This document shows positions 34,376-43,448 of a stretch of DNA of 64,000 bases, piece after piece. The stretch comes from an uncultured Eubacteriaceae bacterium (GTDB lineage Bacteria > Bacillota > Clostridia > Lachnospirales > CAG-274). How positions within the stretch are numbered: position 1 is the stretch's first letter; each line of letters starts with the position of its first letter. Under the pieces are notes generated by a model, which had not been told where the DNA came from, searched no databases, and was given only the letters and a program-made list of their open reading frames with translations. Made by a program: the position numbers and the translations under genes. The stretch covers positions 81,082-145,081 of the forward strand of contig CAMMIW010000003.1 of NCBI GenBank assembly GCA_946497035.1. The letters are read 5' to 3'.

Positions 34376-35557
34376 CTACTTATTATTAGCTAAAAATTCT
34401 TCATATAAAGGTGATATTTCTCTCATTTTAGCAACAATAGGAGGTAATTTTTCTAATAAATAATCTATATCTTCTTCTGTGTTATATAAGCCTAAAGATA
34501 ACCTAAGAGAACCGTGTGCTTTTTCATGAGGTAAACCAATAGCTAATAAAACATGAGAAGGATCTAAAGAACCTGACGTACAAGCACTACCGCTAGATGC
34601 ACAAATATTATTCATATCCAAAAGTAATAATACAGATTCACCTTCTATAAATTCAAAAGATATATTACAATTTCCAGGCATTCTGTTTTCTCTAGAACCA
34701 TTTAATCTAGAATAAGGGATAGTTTCTAATATACCATCTATTAGCTTATCTCTTAATTTTGTAAGCCTTTCCATCTCTTCATCTAATTCTTCAATAGCTA
34801 GCTCAATAGCAGCTCCCATACCAATAACGCTATCTATATTTTCAGTACCTGCTCTTCTATTTCTTTCTTGAGCACCACCGTGTATTAAAGGTGTTATCTT
34901 TATACCTTTTCTTATATATAAAGCACCTATACCTTTAGGGCCATAAAATTTATGTGCCGACATAGATAAAAGATCTATATTCATTTCTTTAACATCAATA
35001 GGTATATGGCCTACCGCTTGAACAGCATCTGTATGGAATAAAATACCTTTTTCTCTTGCTATTTTACCAATTTCTTTAATAGGATTAATAGTACCTATTT
35101 CATTGTTAGCAAACATAACTGATATAAGGATAGTATCTTCTCTTATAGCTTCTTTTAATTGTTCTAAGCTTATATTTCCATTTTCATCTACAGGTAAATA
35201 TGTTACTTCATAGCCAATAGTTTCTAAATATTGACAAACGTGTAATATAGCGTGGTGTTCCACATTAGTTGTTATAATATGTTTACCTTTTTGTTTATAG
35301 CTTTCAGCGATACCTTTTAAAGCCCAGTTGTTAGCTTCAGATCCACCGCCAGTAAAATATATTTCATTTTTATCTGCATTAATAGCTTTTGCAACTTTTT
35401 CTCTATTTTCTTCTAAAATAGCTTTATTTTCCCTTGCTATTTTATATACACTAGAAGGGTTGCCATATGCTTTTTCCAAGTTTTCTATCATAACTTTTGC
35501 AACCTCTGGTCTTATTCTAGTTGTACCTGCATTATCTAAATAAATTTCTTTTTTCAT
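34376..35557 (-). CDS. iscS: Cysteine desulfurase
   Basis: A 393-residue PLP enzyme that takes sulfur from cysteine for Fe-S clusters and thio-tRNA. The opening YLDNAGTTRIRPEV, PLP-contact VEHHAILHVCQYLE, the Schiff-base lysine in SMSAHKFYGPKGIGALY (about residue 207) and the persulfide cysteine in SSGSACTSG (about 323) are all in place. The long loop around the cysteine marks an IscS/NifS group I enzyme. It lies 10 bases after iscR and 61 before iscU. Confidence 0.97.
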   Translation of the reverse strand: MKKEIYLDNAGTTRIRPEVAKVMIENLEKAYGNPSSVYKIARENKAILEENREKVAKAINADKNEIYFTGGGSEANNWALKGIAESYKQKGKHIITTNVEHHAILHVCQYLETIGYEVTYLPVDENGNISLEQLKEAIREDTILISVMFANNEIGTINPIKEIGKIAREKGILFHTDAVQAVGHIPIDVKEMNIDLLSMSAHKFYGPKGIGALYIRKGIKITPLIHGGAQERNRRAGTENIDSVIGMGAAIELAIEELDEEMERLTKLRDKLIDGILETIPYSRLNGSRENRMPGNCNISFEFIEGESVLLLLDMNNICASSGSACTSGSLDPSHVLLAIGLPHEKAHGSLRLSLGLYNTEEDIDYLLEKLPPIVAKMREISPLYEEFLANNK

Positions 35558-35567
35558 AAAACCGCTC

Positions 35568-35990
35568 CTATTCGTTTTTAATTAGGTCTTTTAAGCTTAT
35601 AGAATGTGCCGCTTCAGCTAATTTATCACTTATCACTTCCCAAGCATCTTTCACAACACATTCACTACAATTAGCATTACCACATTTCTTTTTAGGTGGC
35701 TGATTTTCCAAACAATCTACGAGAGCAAGGCTACCTTCTAATATTTTTAGTAAATCGCCAACTGATATATCTTCAGGCTTTTTATTTAAAATATAGCCAC
35801 CTTGAGCCCCTCTAATGCTTTTTACAACCTCTGCCTTTTTTAAAACAGCCATAAGTTGCTCAAGATAATTTTCTGGTATACCTTGTCTTTGTGCTATACT
35901 TTTAAGAGAAACACATTTTTCATTTTCACAGTTCATAGCTAAGTCTACCATAGCCTTTATACCATATCTACCTCGCGTTGAAACTTTCAT
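35568..35990 (-). CDS. iscR: Rrf2-family regulator, IscR-like
   Basis: A 140-residue winged-helix regulator. The N-terminal MKVSTRGRYGIKAMVDLA and VVKSIRGAQGGYIL are classic Rrf2 strings. The cysteines in CLENQPPKKKCGNANCSECVVKD (about residues 91-113) can hold an Fe-S cluster, through which the protein would sense cluster supply. As first gene of the isc operon it most likely represses its own transcription. AGGAGG precedes the ATG. Confidence 0.93.
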   Translation of the reverse strand: MKVSTRGRYGIKAMVDLAMNCENEKCVSLKSIAQRQGIPENYLEQLMAVLKKAEVVKSIRGAQGGYILNKKPEDISVGDLLKILEGSLALVDCLENQPPKKKCGNANCSECVVKDAWEVISDKLAEAAHSISLKDLIKNE

Positions 35991-36108
35991 ATTTTCCTCC
36001 TATATATAGAAATATAACTAAATTATATATAATATTAAATTTTATAAGTAAATAAGAAAATTTTTAAGTTATAAATTAAATAATATCTAAAATAAATATT
36101 ATATAATT

Positions 36109-36137
36109 AAATTACCACTTTCTTTAAACAATGTCAA
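36109..36137 (-). promoter_or_regulatory. Possible promoter of the isc operon
   Basis: Minus-strand TTGACA (36137-36132), 17 bases, TAATTT (36114-36109), about 120 bases before iscR. The -35 is perfect and the -10 weak. The AT-rich leader between may hold the IscR site, but I see no clear palindrome. Confidence 0.4.
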
Positions 36138-36221
36138 GTATTTTAGTATAATTTATTTTTTTGTTCTAAAATAAATTTTAAAGAATATTATTTATTTAAC
36201 AAATAATATAAGAGGTGACTT

Positions 36222-36392
36222 ATGGATAATAACTTAAAAAACATACCTATACAATTTTTAAAAAATACATCTTTTAACAATGATTATAACACAGAAATAT
36301 ACATATCTTCAATAAAAAATAATAAAAAAAATACACATAATGATAATATATGGGTTTTAATAATAATTTTAATATTATTTGACATTATATAA
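36222..36392 (+). CDS. Small tail-anchored protein of 56 residues
   Basis: A short frame starts with MDNNLKNIPIQFLKNTSF behind AGAGGTGAC and ends in TAA at 36390-36392. A polar Asn/Lys-rich front of about 43 residues is followed by one hydrophobic C-terminal helix (WVLIIILILFDII). Thus it would be inserted in the membrane by its tail. It occupies the 479 bases between iscR and the GNAT gene, divergent from the isc operon, and a hairpin terminator follows 45 bases later. I know no family. Confidence 0.5.
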   Translation: MDNNLKNIPIQFLKNTSFNNDYNTEIYISSIKNNKKNTHNDNIWVLIIILILFDII

Positions 36393-36437
36393 TTTTTCCC
36401 ATATTTTATATAAAATACATATTTATAATATTTTATT

Positions 36438-36460
36438 GGCTGTAGGCTTTATCTACAGCC
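36438..36460. terminator. Bidirectional hairpin between the small membrane protein and GNAT genes
   Basis: GGCTGTAG / CTACAGCC with a 7-base loop, followed by TTAATATTTTT on the plus side. The convergent genes flank it. The same 8-base arms occur at 50585-50604. Confidence 0.7.
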
Positions 36461-36469
36461 TTAATATTT

Positions 36470-36988
36470 TTATGGATAAATATTATATTTTTTTAATATA
36501 TATTGCACCTCTATCTGTCCTAATTCTATGGAGCTTTGCCTTTGTAAGCCTGTTTCATAAAATCCTAACCCTTTATAAAATTTTATAGAATCTTTGTTAT
36601 TTAAAAAAGTCCATAAAACAATATTATTTATATAATTTTCATTACAATATAAAATTAGATGGTTTAATAATTCACTACCTATGTTATTTTGTATATAAAG
36701 AGGTGATATATAAAAAGATATTATTTCTATGCTCATTTTAGATATATTTTTATATATAATATATCCGCATATTTCTTGATTTTTTAAATTTTCTGCAATT
36801 AATATGTTACCTTCATTATTTTCTATCATTTGCCTAAAAAAATTTTCTTTTTCAAAAACATTTAGCTTGTTTATTGTAGCTTGAAGCAAAAATTTAGAAA
36901 AGGCCTTTTTCCAAGAATACACATATAAATTTGCTATATTTGCTATATCTTCTTCTTTAGCATTTCTTATTTTTATTTTAATTTTCAT
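36470..36988 (-). CDS. GNAT-family N-acetyltransferase
   Basis: A 172-residue GCN5-type acetyltransferase. The N-terminal RNAKEEDIANIANLYVYSWKKAF is of the type found in amino-acid or polyamine acetyltransferases. The acetyl-CoA binding region is ISPLYIQNNIGSELLNHLILYC (about residues 95-115; the usual Q/R-x-x-G-x-G/A pattern is loosened to Q-N-N-I-G-S). WTFLNNKDSIKFYKGLGFYETG closes the domain. The substrate is unknown. It is a single gene between two hairpin regions. Confidence 0.82.
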   Translation of the reverse strand: MKIKIKIRNAKEEDIANIANLYVYSWKKAFSKFLLQATINKLNVFEKENFFRQMIENNEGNILIAENLKNQEICGYIIYKNISKMSIEIISFYISPLYIQNNIGSELLNHLILYCNENYINNIVLWTFLNNKDSIKFYKGLGFYETGLQRQSSIELGQIEVQYILKKYNIYP

Positions 36989-37009
36989 AAAATTCTCCTA
37001 TATTTAAGC

Positions 37010-37190
37010 GAGGCTGCAGAAAAAATCTACAACCTCAATTAAAAGATTTAGGTTTTTAAGATAAGTATAAGGATAAACCTTATCTTTTTAGGCTCTGCAA
37101 TAAATATTTGCCTAATATTATATATTTATATAACGACAGTCTTATCAGTAAGGGTAGTTGACTAAATTTAGATATATATCTAAACTTACC
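37010..37190. other. Hairpin-rich intergenic stretch between GNAT and GGDEF/EAL genes
   Basis: The 288 bases between the two leftward genes contain several inverted repeats. They are GAGGCTGCAGA/TCTACAACCTC (37010-37036, with G-U pairs), AAGATAAG/CTTATCTT (37058-37086) with T-runs on both sides, GCAATAAATATTTGC just after, and the palindrome TTTAGATATATATCTAAA near 37180. The second probably ends the GGDEF/EAL transcript. The rest could be a structured leader for the GNAT gene. I could not fit it to a known riboswitch. Confidence 0.45.
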
Positions 37191-37276
37191 TTTTCCATCT
37201 AATAAAAAATAACTTATCTTCATCTACGCCCAAATAATTAAAAAACAACAATAATAAATAAACTATTACTTATTTT

Positions 37277-40200
37277 TTAACTTTTATAAAAAGTTTCTTC
37301 AAATTGTTCAATAGATATAGGCTCAGAAAAAATATAACCTTGTCCTATTTTACAACCTATCTCTTTTAAAAGATCTATTTGTTGTTGTGTTTCTATACCT
37401 TCACAAACAACCTGTAAATTAAGCTCTTTAGCCATTTTTACTATATATTCTATAACAATTTTATCTTTATTGTTATTTTCAAAATCTTTTTGGCTAGTTA
37501 AAAAACCTTTATCTAGTTTTATAACGTCAACATCTATTTCTTTTAAAAGATTTAAAGAAGAATAAGCCGAGCCAAAATCATCTATAGATACTTTAAAACC
37601 GCTTTTTCTAATCTCTTGTATAAAGTCATTTAAATAGGCTAAATCTGTAGCAAATATACTTTCAGTAAGCTCAAACTCCACAAGACTAGAAGGTATGTTA
37701 TATCTATTAATTAAATTTAAAATTTTTTTAACAAAATCAAAACTAGCCGTATGTTCTCTAGAAACATTCAAAGATATTGGCACAACATCTAAACCATCAT
37801 CTAACCATTGCTTCATCTTTTTAAAAACCTTTTCATACATATTCAAATCCAAATTTACAATAAATCCATTTTTTTCAAATATAGGTATAAAATCATTTGG
37901 ATAAATCATTTTACCATTTTTTTGTTTCCATCTTACAAGAGCTTCTGCACCACAAATTTTATTTGTAAATAAATCAAATTTCGGTTGTAAATAAGTTAAA
38001 AATTCATCATTTTTTAAGGCATAGCTCATTCTACCTTCAATCATTTTTTCTTTTAATGTTGTTTCGTTCATTTCTTTGTTATATATAGCATAACCACTTT
38101 TATGAGAACCTTTTATACTTTTTCTAGCTATATTAGCTTTATCTATTATAGCGTTTAAATCTTTATCCTCTTTATTTATTTTATATAAACCACATATAAT
38201 AGTTAATTTCATATCACTAAAAAATAGTTTTTTCATTTTTTCAATTTTTTTATTAATAGTGTTTAACCTTAATAATATTTCATCTTCAGATTTATATCTT
38301 ATTATAGCTAAAAATCTATCGTCATTAAATCTGCAAAATATTTCGTTTTCTCTTATACCCTCATATAAAATCATTGCAAAGGTTTTTAATACATCATCTC
38401 CTCTAACATAGCCAAAAGTATCGTTTATATATTTAAACTTGTCTATATCCATATAAATTAGACAATAATTATAATCACTAGATTGTATATTATTTAAAAT
38501 ATTGTTTGCCTGTATTTTAAATTTTGTTATAGAAGGTATACCTGTTAAAGAATCTGTATAGTTTATTTGCTCTATATATTCTGATATATCTCTAGCACAT
38601 ACAATATAAGCATTTGTTCCATCTGTCCATTTTATTTTTGTGGCAGTTGCTCCAAGCCAAATATCTGCTATTTCACAAAAATATTTAGTAGAATTGTTAT
38701 CTAAATGTTCGATAGAACCTCTAATAGGACAATAATTGCAATGTTTGTTATATCCTTTTTGCTCATAACAAATATCGCCTATTTTGGCATTAGGTATAAT
38801 TTTGTCTATTTTATCGTTAAAATAAACCATCTCAAAGGTATCTTCTTTAACAATATACGTATAAAGCTGTTGGTTATTAACTATTGCATCATTTATTTGA
38901 CTTTCTGTATTAAGCTTTTTATCTGATTTATCTTTTAATATTTGTGTTCCTATAAGCCTTGCTACCAAAAATGCGCCTTCTATCTCTTCTTGGTCCCATA
39001 TATATTCGTTATTGTATATTTCAAAACCTATAAGACCTTTAACTTTTCCTTGTTCCATAAAATAACAAGAAAAATATAGGTTTATTTTATCTTTTTCATA
39101 CATATAACTTGCTATAATATCATTTTTTTCTAAAGCTTCTTTACAGTTATAGTATAGAAAAGGTTTTTCATTATATGCTTCTAAAAATTCTTCTTCATTA
39201 AAAGGTATTTTTTGTTTTTCTTTTATAAGAGGCTTAACATTATCATCACACCACTCATAAGTGTTACGCATAAAATTATTATTTTCACAGACTTCAAAAA
39301 TATATGCCCTGCTTATACAGTAGCTTTTACATATTGTAGATAATATAAGATTTATAGTAGCATGCATATTTTTTATTTGCAAAAACATTTCCGATATGGT
39401 TATAAGCACATTTTCATACACAGATCGTCTTTTAAAGTTTCTAAGTTCGTCTTCTTCATTATTTACTTTTCTTGTATCTAAAAGTTTTATATGTTGCATA
39501 GACTCATTATAAATTTTATATCTATCTTTTCCTTCGTTTTTAGAGTTATAAACAGCTATATCTGCCTTTCCTAAAAGCTCCGTGTAAGATTTGCCATCTT
39601 TAGCATACATAGCTATACCAATACTTGCAGATATTTTATGCTCCCTATTTTGTATTTGATATACTCTTCTAAATACATTACAAACCTTGCTTGCCATATC
39701 TGTTATATATCCGAAATCTTGCACATTTTGTAAAAATAAAACAAATTCATCTCCACCTATTCTAGCCATAAAATCTTGTTCTTCACAAATATTACAAATG
39801 CTGTTAGCAATATTTTTTAAAACAGCATCACCAAATATATGCCCAAAAGTATCATTTACCACTTTAAAATTATCCACATCTATTATGAATAAAGCGTGTT
39901 TATTTTTAGGATATTTTTCTATAGCGTCATTAACAATAGTTTCAATAGTGGCTTTGTTATAAACATTTGTTAAAGGATCTCTTCTAGATTTTTCTTTTAG
40001 CTCTTCTATCTCTTTTTTGAATTTGTCTATATTAGATATTTTGCCTACTATTTTACAAATATTATCTTCTGCATCATTTATAATAAAACCTTGATATGAA
40101 GCCCAGTTATAATCTCCAAATATATTTTTTATTCTTATTTCATCTCTTATAAATCCATCACTATTTTTAATATTTTTTATAGTTTTTACAAAATTTTTAA

Positions 40201-41695
40201 TATCTTCTTTATGAATAATATTATTTTTTATAAGATTTTTTATAAAGTTTTCACTAGAAAAATCTACATTAAAAGTTTCTTTATATTTTTCAGATATTAC
40301 CATATGATCATTTTTTATATAGTATTCAAATATAATTTCATCAGACATTTTAGATATTATATCATATTGTTCTTTTTCTAACGCCAAATCATTTAAAACT
40401 TTTTTATATTCTGTCATATCAGTTACAATACATTGGTAAATAGGAATATTAAAAAAGTCTTCTAAATATTCACCTGTTAAAGCTACCGAACATTTCGTAC
40501 CATCTTTTTTAATAATTTTATATTCTATAACCATTTTATTTGTTGTAACTTTAAAATTTTTTATTTGGTTTAACAATTTATTTCTGTCACATGAAGCTAT
40601 AATATCTATATACCTATTATCAAATTTTTGCCTATATTCTTCTTTTGTATATCCTGTTAAATCATAAAAACCTTCGTTAGCAAATAAAATTTTTAAATCT
40701 TCATCACCTAACATTTTTATAACACCACCAGGGACACTATTTATAATAGTATCTAATTGTCTATTTTTGCTCACTTCAGTTTTTATAAGGTTTTTATTTT
40801 GATTAATTATTATATAAAATAATAACAATAATTGGACAAAAACTATTGTCATAACCTGTATTAGTACAACAAGTAAAATTTTGCTATTTTCTTGAGTATA
40901 TTTTCTGACATATTCAAAAGGCATTATTTCTAATGTATAAAATTTATCTTGTATAGGGTAAAAAAAAGCATAATATTTTTTGTCATCTCTGGTAAATTGA
41001 GCTTCAAAAAATTTTCTATTTTTTATTTTTTCAACTAACATTTCTTTAGAACTTACACCTTTATTAACAACTATTTCATCATAAACATCATATATATTGT
41101 TGTTACCAAAAACATGACTACCAAAAACAATATCACCGCTAAAATCAAATATATATGTACTAAATTTGACATCCTGTGGACCTTCACTATAAAAACTACT
41201 AAATTGATCCTCTTTAATATGTGTTGATATTCCACCTATTAACTCTTTATTATAGTTATATATAGGTAGTATAATCTCTAATTTATTAATATCATCTTTT
41301 TCTTTATATAAATATACATAACTTTTTTTCCCTTCCATAGCCATTAATGCATTGTAACCTTGTTCATAAAAAAGTTGTATTTCTTCTTTTGTATATAAAT
41401 TAATATTTTCATTCCCTACATATTCATAAAACTGTTGTTTGATATCTTCATCTATTACATCTTTACCTGTAAAATATGTACCTGCTAAAATGCCTAATTT
41501 ACCTATTGTATTTGTAATTTGACTTTTAAAAAGTTGTGAATTTAAATAACTATGGCTAAAAGCCTCTTCTTTACTTCTTTTTATATAGTCATTATTAATA
41601 GCCTTACTATATCTATAAAAACATACTAAAATAAGTATAACACTAATAAAAGTACTTGTTAATATACCAAATAAAAGCCAATTTTTCCTTTTCAT
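37277..41695 (-). CDS. Large membrane sensor with PAS, two GGDEF and one EAL domain
   Basis: A 1472-residue cyclic-di-GMP enzyme. Membrane helices at about 7-27 and 274-298 enclose an outside Cache-like sensor. Then follow PAS (about 315-425, NSVPGGVIKM...GYTKEEY) and PAS (about 440-565). GGDEF-1 has an intact GGDEF near 646-650. A GAF-like and another PAS-like part (with C-N-Y-C-P-I-R) come next. GGDEF-2 is degenerate (FNDDRF near 1123). The final EAL domain is intact (GAEALVRW near 1248, DDFGSAYSSLN, CEGIETQQQ). The first GGDEF could make and the EAL destroy c-di-GMP. The second GGDEF may bind GTP. Confidence 0.9.
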   Translation of the reverse strand: MKRKNWLLFGILTSTFISVILILVCFYRYSKAINNDYIKRSKEEAFSHSYLNSQLFKSQITNTIGKLGILAGTYFTGKDVIDEDIKQQFYEYVGNENINLYTKEEIQLFYEQGYNALMAMEGKKSYVYLYKEKDDINKLEIILPIYNYNKELIGGISTHIKEDQFSSFYSEGPQDVKFSTYIFDFSGDIVFGSHVFGNNNIYDVYDEIVVNKGVSSKEMLVEKIKNRKFFEAQFTRDDKKYYAFFYPIQDKFYTLEIMPFEYVRKYTQENSKILLVVLIQVMTIVFVQLLLLFYIIINQNKNLIKTEVSKNRQLDTIINSVPGGVIKMLGDEDLKILFANEGFYDLTGYTKEEYRQKFDNRYIDIIASCDRNKLLNQIKNFKVTTNKMVIEYKIIKKDGTKCSVALTGEYLEDFFNIPIYQCIVTDMTEYKKVLNDLALEKEQYDIISKMSDEIIFEYYIKNDHMVISEKYKETFNVDFSSENFIKNLIKNNIIHKEDIKNFVKTIKNIKNSDGFIRDEIRIKNIFGDYNWASYQGFIINDAEDNICKIVGKISNIDKFKKEIEELKEKSRRDPLTNVYNKATIETIVNDAIEKYPKNKHALFIIDVDNFKVVNDTFGHIFGDAVLKNIANSICNICEEQDFMARIGGDEFVLFLQNVQDFGYITDMASKVCNVFRRVYQIQNREHKISASIGIAMYAKDGKSYTELLGKADIAVYNSKNEGKDRYKIYNESMQHIKLLDTRKVNNEEDELRNFKRRSVYENVLITISEMFLQIKNMHATINLILSTICKSYCISRAYIFEVCENNNFMRNTYEWCDDNVKPLIKEKQKIPFNEEEFLEAYNEKPFLYYNCKEALEKNDIIASYMYEKDKINLYFSCYFMEQGKVKGLIGFEIYNNEYIWDQEEIEGAFLVARLIGTQILKDKSDKKLNTESQINDAIVNNQQLYTYIVKEDTFEMVYFNDKIDKIIPNAKIGDICYEQKGYNKHCNYCPIRGSIEHLDNNSTKYFCEIADIWLGATATKIKWTDGTNAYIVCARDISEYIEQINYTDSLTGIPSITKFKIQANNILNNIQSSDYNYCLIYMDIDKFKYINDTFGYVRGDDVLKTFAMILYEGIRENEIFCRFNDDRFLAIIRYKSEDEILLRLNTINKKIEKMKKLFFSDMKLTIICGLYKINKEDKDLNAIIDKANIARKSIKGSHKSGYAIYNKEMNETTLKEKMIEGRMSYALKNDEFLTYLQPKFDLFTNKICGAEALVRWKQKNGKMIYPNDFIPIFEKNGFIVNLDLNMYEKVFKKMKQWLDDGLDVVPISLNVSREHTASFDFVKKILNLINRYNIPSSLVEFELTESIFATDLAYLNDFIQEIRKSGFKVSIDDFGSAYSSLNLLKEIDVDVIKLDKGFLTSQKDFENNNKDKIVIEYIVKMAKELNLQVVCEGIETQQQIDLLKEIGCKIGQGYIFSEPISIEQFEETFYKS

Positions 41696-41718
41696 AAATT
41701 CTCCCTACCCTTAATTAA

Positions 41719-42348
41719 TTATAAATCGCAAAAAATAGTAGGTAATTTTTGCTTAAATTCATCTAAAATCATATTAGATATTTCTCTTATTTGTGGATGT
41801 GCCGATTTATCTATTCTAAGTTTAAAAAAGTGCCTCCAAGCTCTTAAATTCATTGTTACAACAATTTCTGTTTTTAAAGAATTTGGCAATATAGCTCTTG
41901 CTTCTTCAGGCCTTGCACCATTTTCTATAAGCATATTATAGTTTTTTTCTATCATAGCCATTGTATCTAACCATATTTGTTTATTTTTTTTATCTTCTTC
42001 GTTATCAGAAGAGAAGAAACAAGGTTCTATAAAAGTAAGCTCTTTTCCAAATCTATCATTACAATAGTTACAATATCTAGTGCTCTCTTGAGAATAGCTT
42101 GCTATTCTGTGTCTTACAATCTCATGAGTTACACCTCTATCACAAATTATTCTTACAGTTATTTTTTCGTGCTCTATAACAGATTCGTGGCCAAGCTTTA
42201 AAATGTTTGTTACAAATTTTTTGGCGCTTTCTTCATTTACTAAATTTTCACTTTTATAACAAGTTCTACCAGCGCGCTCAATAGCCTTTAACATTTCACT
42301 TTCGTTTAATTCTTGTTCTATAACATAAGTAGGTTTAATAATATTCAT
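41719..42348 (-). CDS. thyX: FAD-dependent thymidylate synthase
   Basis: ThyX methylates dUMP to dTMP using methylene-folate, FAD and NADPH. The 209-residue product contains the signature RHRIASYSQESTRY (R-H-R-x7-S-x-R at about residues 79-92), CDRGVTHEIVRH before it, and MNLRAWRHFFKLRIDKSAHPQIRE at the end. No thyA is seen here. It lies between recR and the c-di-GMP sensor with short gaps, so it may be read with the recR operon. Confidence 0.95.
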   Translation of the reverse strand: MNIIKPTYVIEQELNESEMLKAIERAGRTCYKSENLVNEESAKKFVTNILKLGHESVIEHEKITVRIICDRGVTHEIVRHRIASYSQESTRYCNYCNDRFGKELTFIEPCFFSSDNEEDKKNKQIWLDTMAMIEKNYNMLIENGARPEEARAILPNSLKTEIVVTMNLRAWRHFFKLRIDKSAHPQIREISNMILDEFKQKLPTIFCDL

Positions 42349-42369
42349 AATATCCTCCTTTTTTTATTT

Positions 42370-42969
42370 TTATATTGGTTGTCTACCTTGTAACGCTCTA
42401 GAGAGAGTAACTTCATCTACAAATTCTAAATCCCCTCCAACAGGAACTCCGTGTGCTATGCGAGATACTTTCACACCTATAGGCTTTAATAATCTACCAA
42501 TATACATAGCTGTAGCTTCTCCTTCTATATTAGGGTTTGTAGCTAATATAACTTCTTCTATTGTGTTGTCTTTAAGCCTTTCTAAAAGCTCTTTTATTTT
42601 TATATCTTGTGGTGTAATGCCTGTCATAGGAGATATAGCACCATTTAAAATATGATATAACCCTTTATATTCTCTGGTTTTTTCATACGCTGCCATATCT
42701 CTAGGATCTTCTACAACCATCAAAAGAGTCTTGTCCCTTTTTTCGTTAGAGCAAATATTACAAGGATCTGTATCAGTTAGATTACAACATATAGAGCAAT
42801 ATTTAATGCTTTCTTTTACATCTAGTATACTATTTGTAAGTGCTTTTGCATTTTCTTCAGGCATATTAATTATATAAAAAGCAAGCCTTTGTGCAGACTT
42901 GCCCCCTATACCTGGTAATTTTGATAATTCTTCTATAAGTTTTGTTACTTTATTACCATAAAAATTCAA
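42370..42969 (-). CDS. recR: Recombination protein RecR
   Basis: A 199-residue protein that, with RecF and RecO, loads RecA at gaps. It has the helix-hairpin-helix start ([24 protein letters not shown]), the four-cysteine zinc finger [17 protein letters not shown] (about residues 57-73), and the Toprim part [15 protein letters not shown]. The end is THGVPVGG-like ([26 protein letters not shown]). It follows ybaB by 12 bases in the order dnaX-ybaB-recR conserved across bacteria. Confidence 0.97.
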   Translation of the reverse strand: MNFYGNKVTKLIEELSKLPGIGGKSAQRLAFYIINMPEENAKALTNSILDVKESIKYCSICCNLTDTDPCNICSNEKRDKTLLMVVEDPRDMAAYEKTREYKGLYHILNGAISPMTGITPQDIKIKELLERLKDNTIEEVILATNPNIEGEATAMYIGRLLKPIGVKVSRIAHGVPVGGDLEFVDEVTLSRALQGRQPI

Positions 42970-42981
42970 GTTAAATCACTC

Positions 42982-43332
42982 CTAAAAAAGTCCACCTGGT
43001 AGACCCATACCACCAGTAAATTTACTCATTTGGCTAGATGCAGATTCTTCAACTTGTCTTATAGCTTCGTTAACAGCTGTTAAAATTAAATCTTGTAACA
43101 TTTCTACATCATCAGGATCTACCACATCTTTATCTATATCTATGCTTTTAACTTCTTTTTTACCTGTTATAACTATTTTTACAGCACCGCCACCGCTAGT
43201 TATTTCAAATTCTTTTGATTCTAACTGGGCTTGCATTTCTTCCATTTGTTTTTGCATTTTTTGCGCTTGTTTCATAAGGTTATTCATATTCATTCCACCA
43301 GGAAAACCTCCTCCAAAGCCGCCTCTTGCCAT
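42982..43332 (-). CDS. Nucleoid-associated protein, YbaB/EbfC family
   Basis: A 116-residue DNA-binding dimer. The core reads [50 protein letters not shown], fully typical. Both ends are rich in Gly and Met ([15 protein letters not shown] at the start and [10 protein letters not shown] at the end), as in other Firmicute members. Conserved position between dnaX and recR. Confidence 0.94.
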   Translation of the reverse strand: MARGGFGGGFPGGMNMNNLMKQAQKMQKQMEEMQAQLESKEFEITSGGGAVKIVITGKKEVKSIDIDKDVVDPDDVEMLQDLILTAVNEAIRQVEESASSQMSKFTGGMGLPGGLF

Positions 43333-43448
43333 AATATATATCCTCCTTCAAAATTAATCTATTATTTCTTTATATAGTTTCTATATAATTTTAAACTATT
43401 TTTACCTTTAAATCAACCAAAATTTTTATTTATTAAAAATTTTTAAAA

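Noticed and set aside
37010..37190. A c-di-GMP riboswitch next to the GGDEF/EAL gene
   Set aside because: Stems are present but the conserved bases of GEMM-type riboswitches were not found on either strand.
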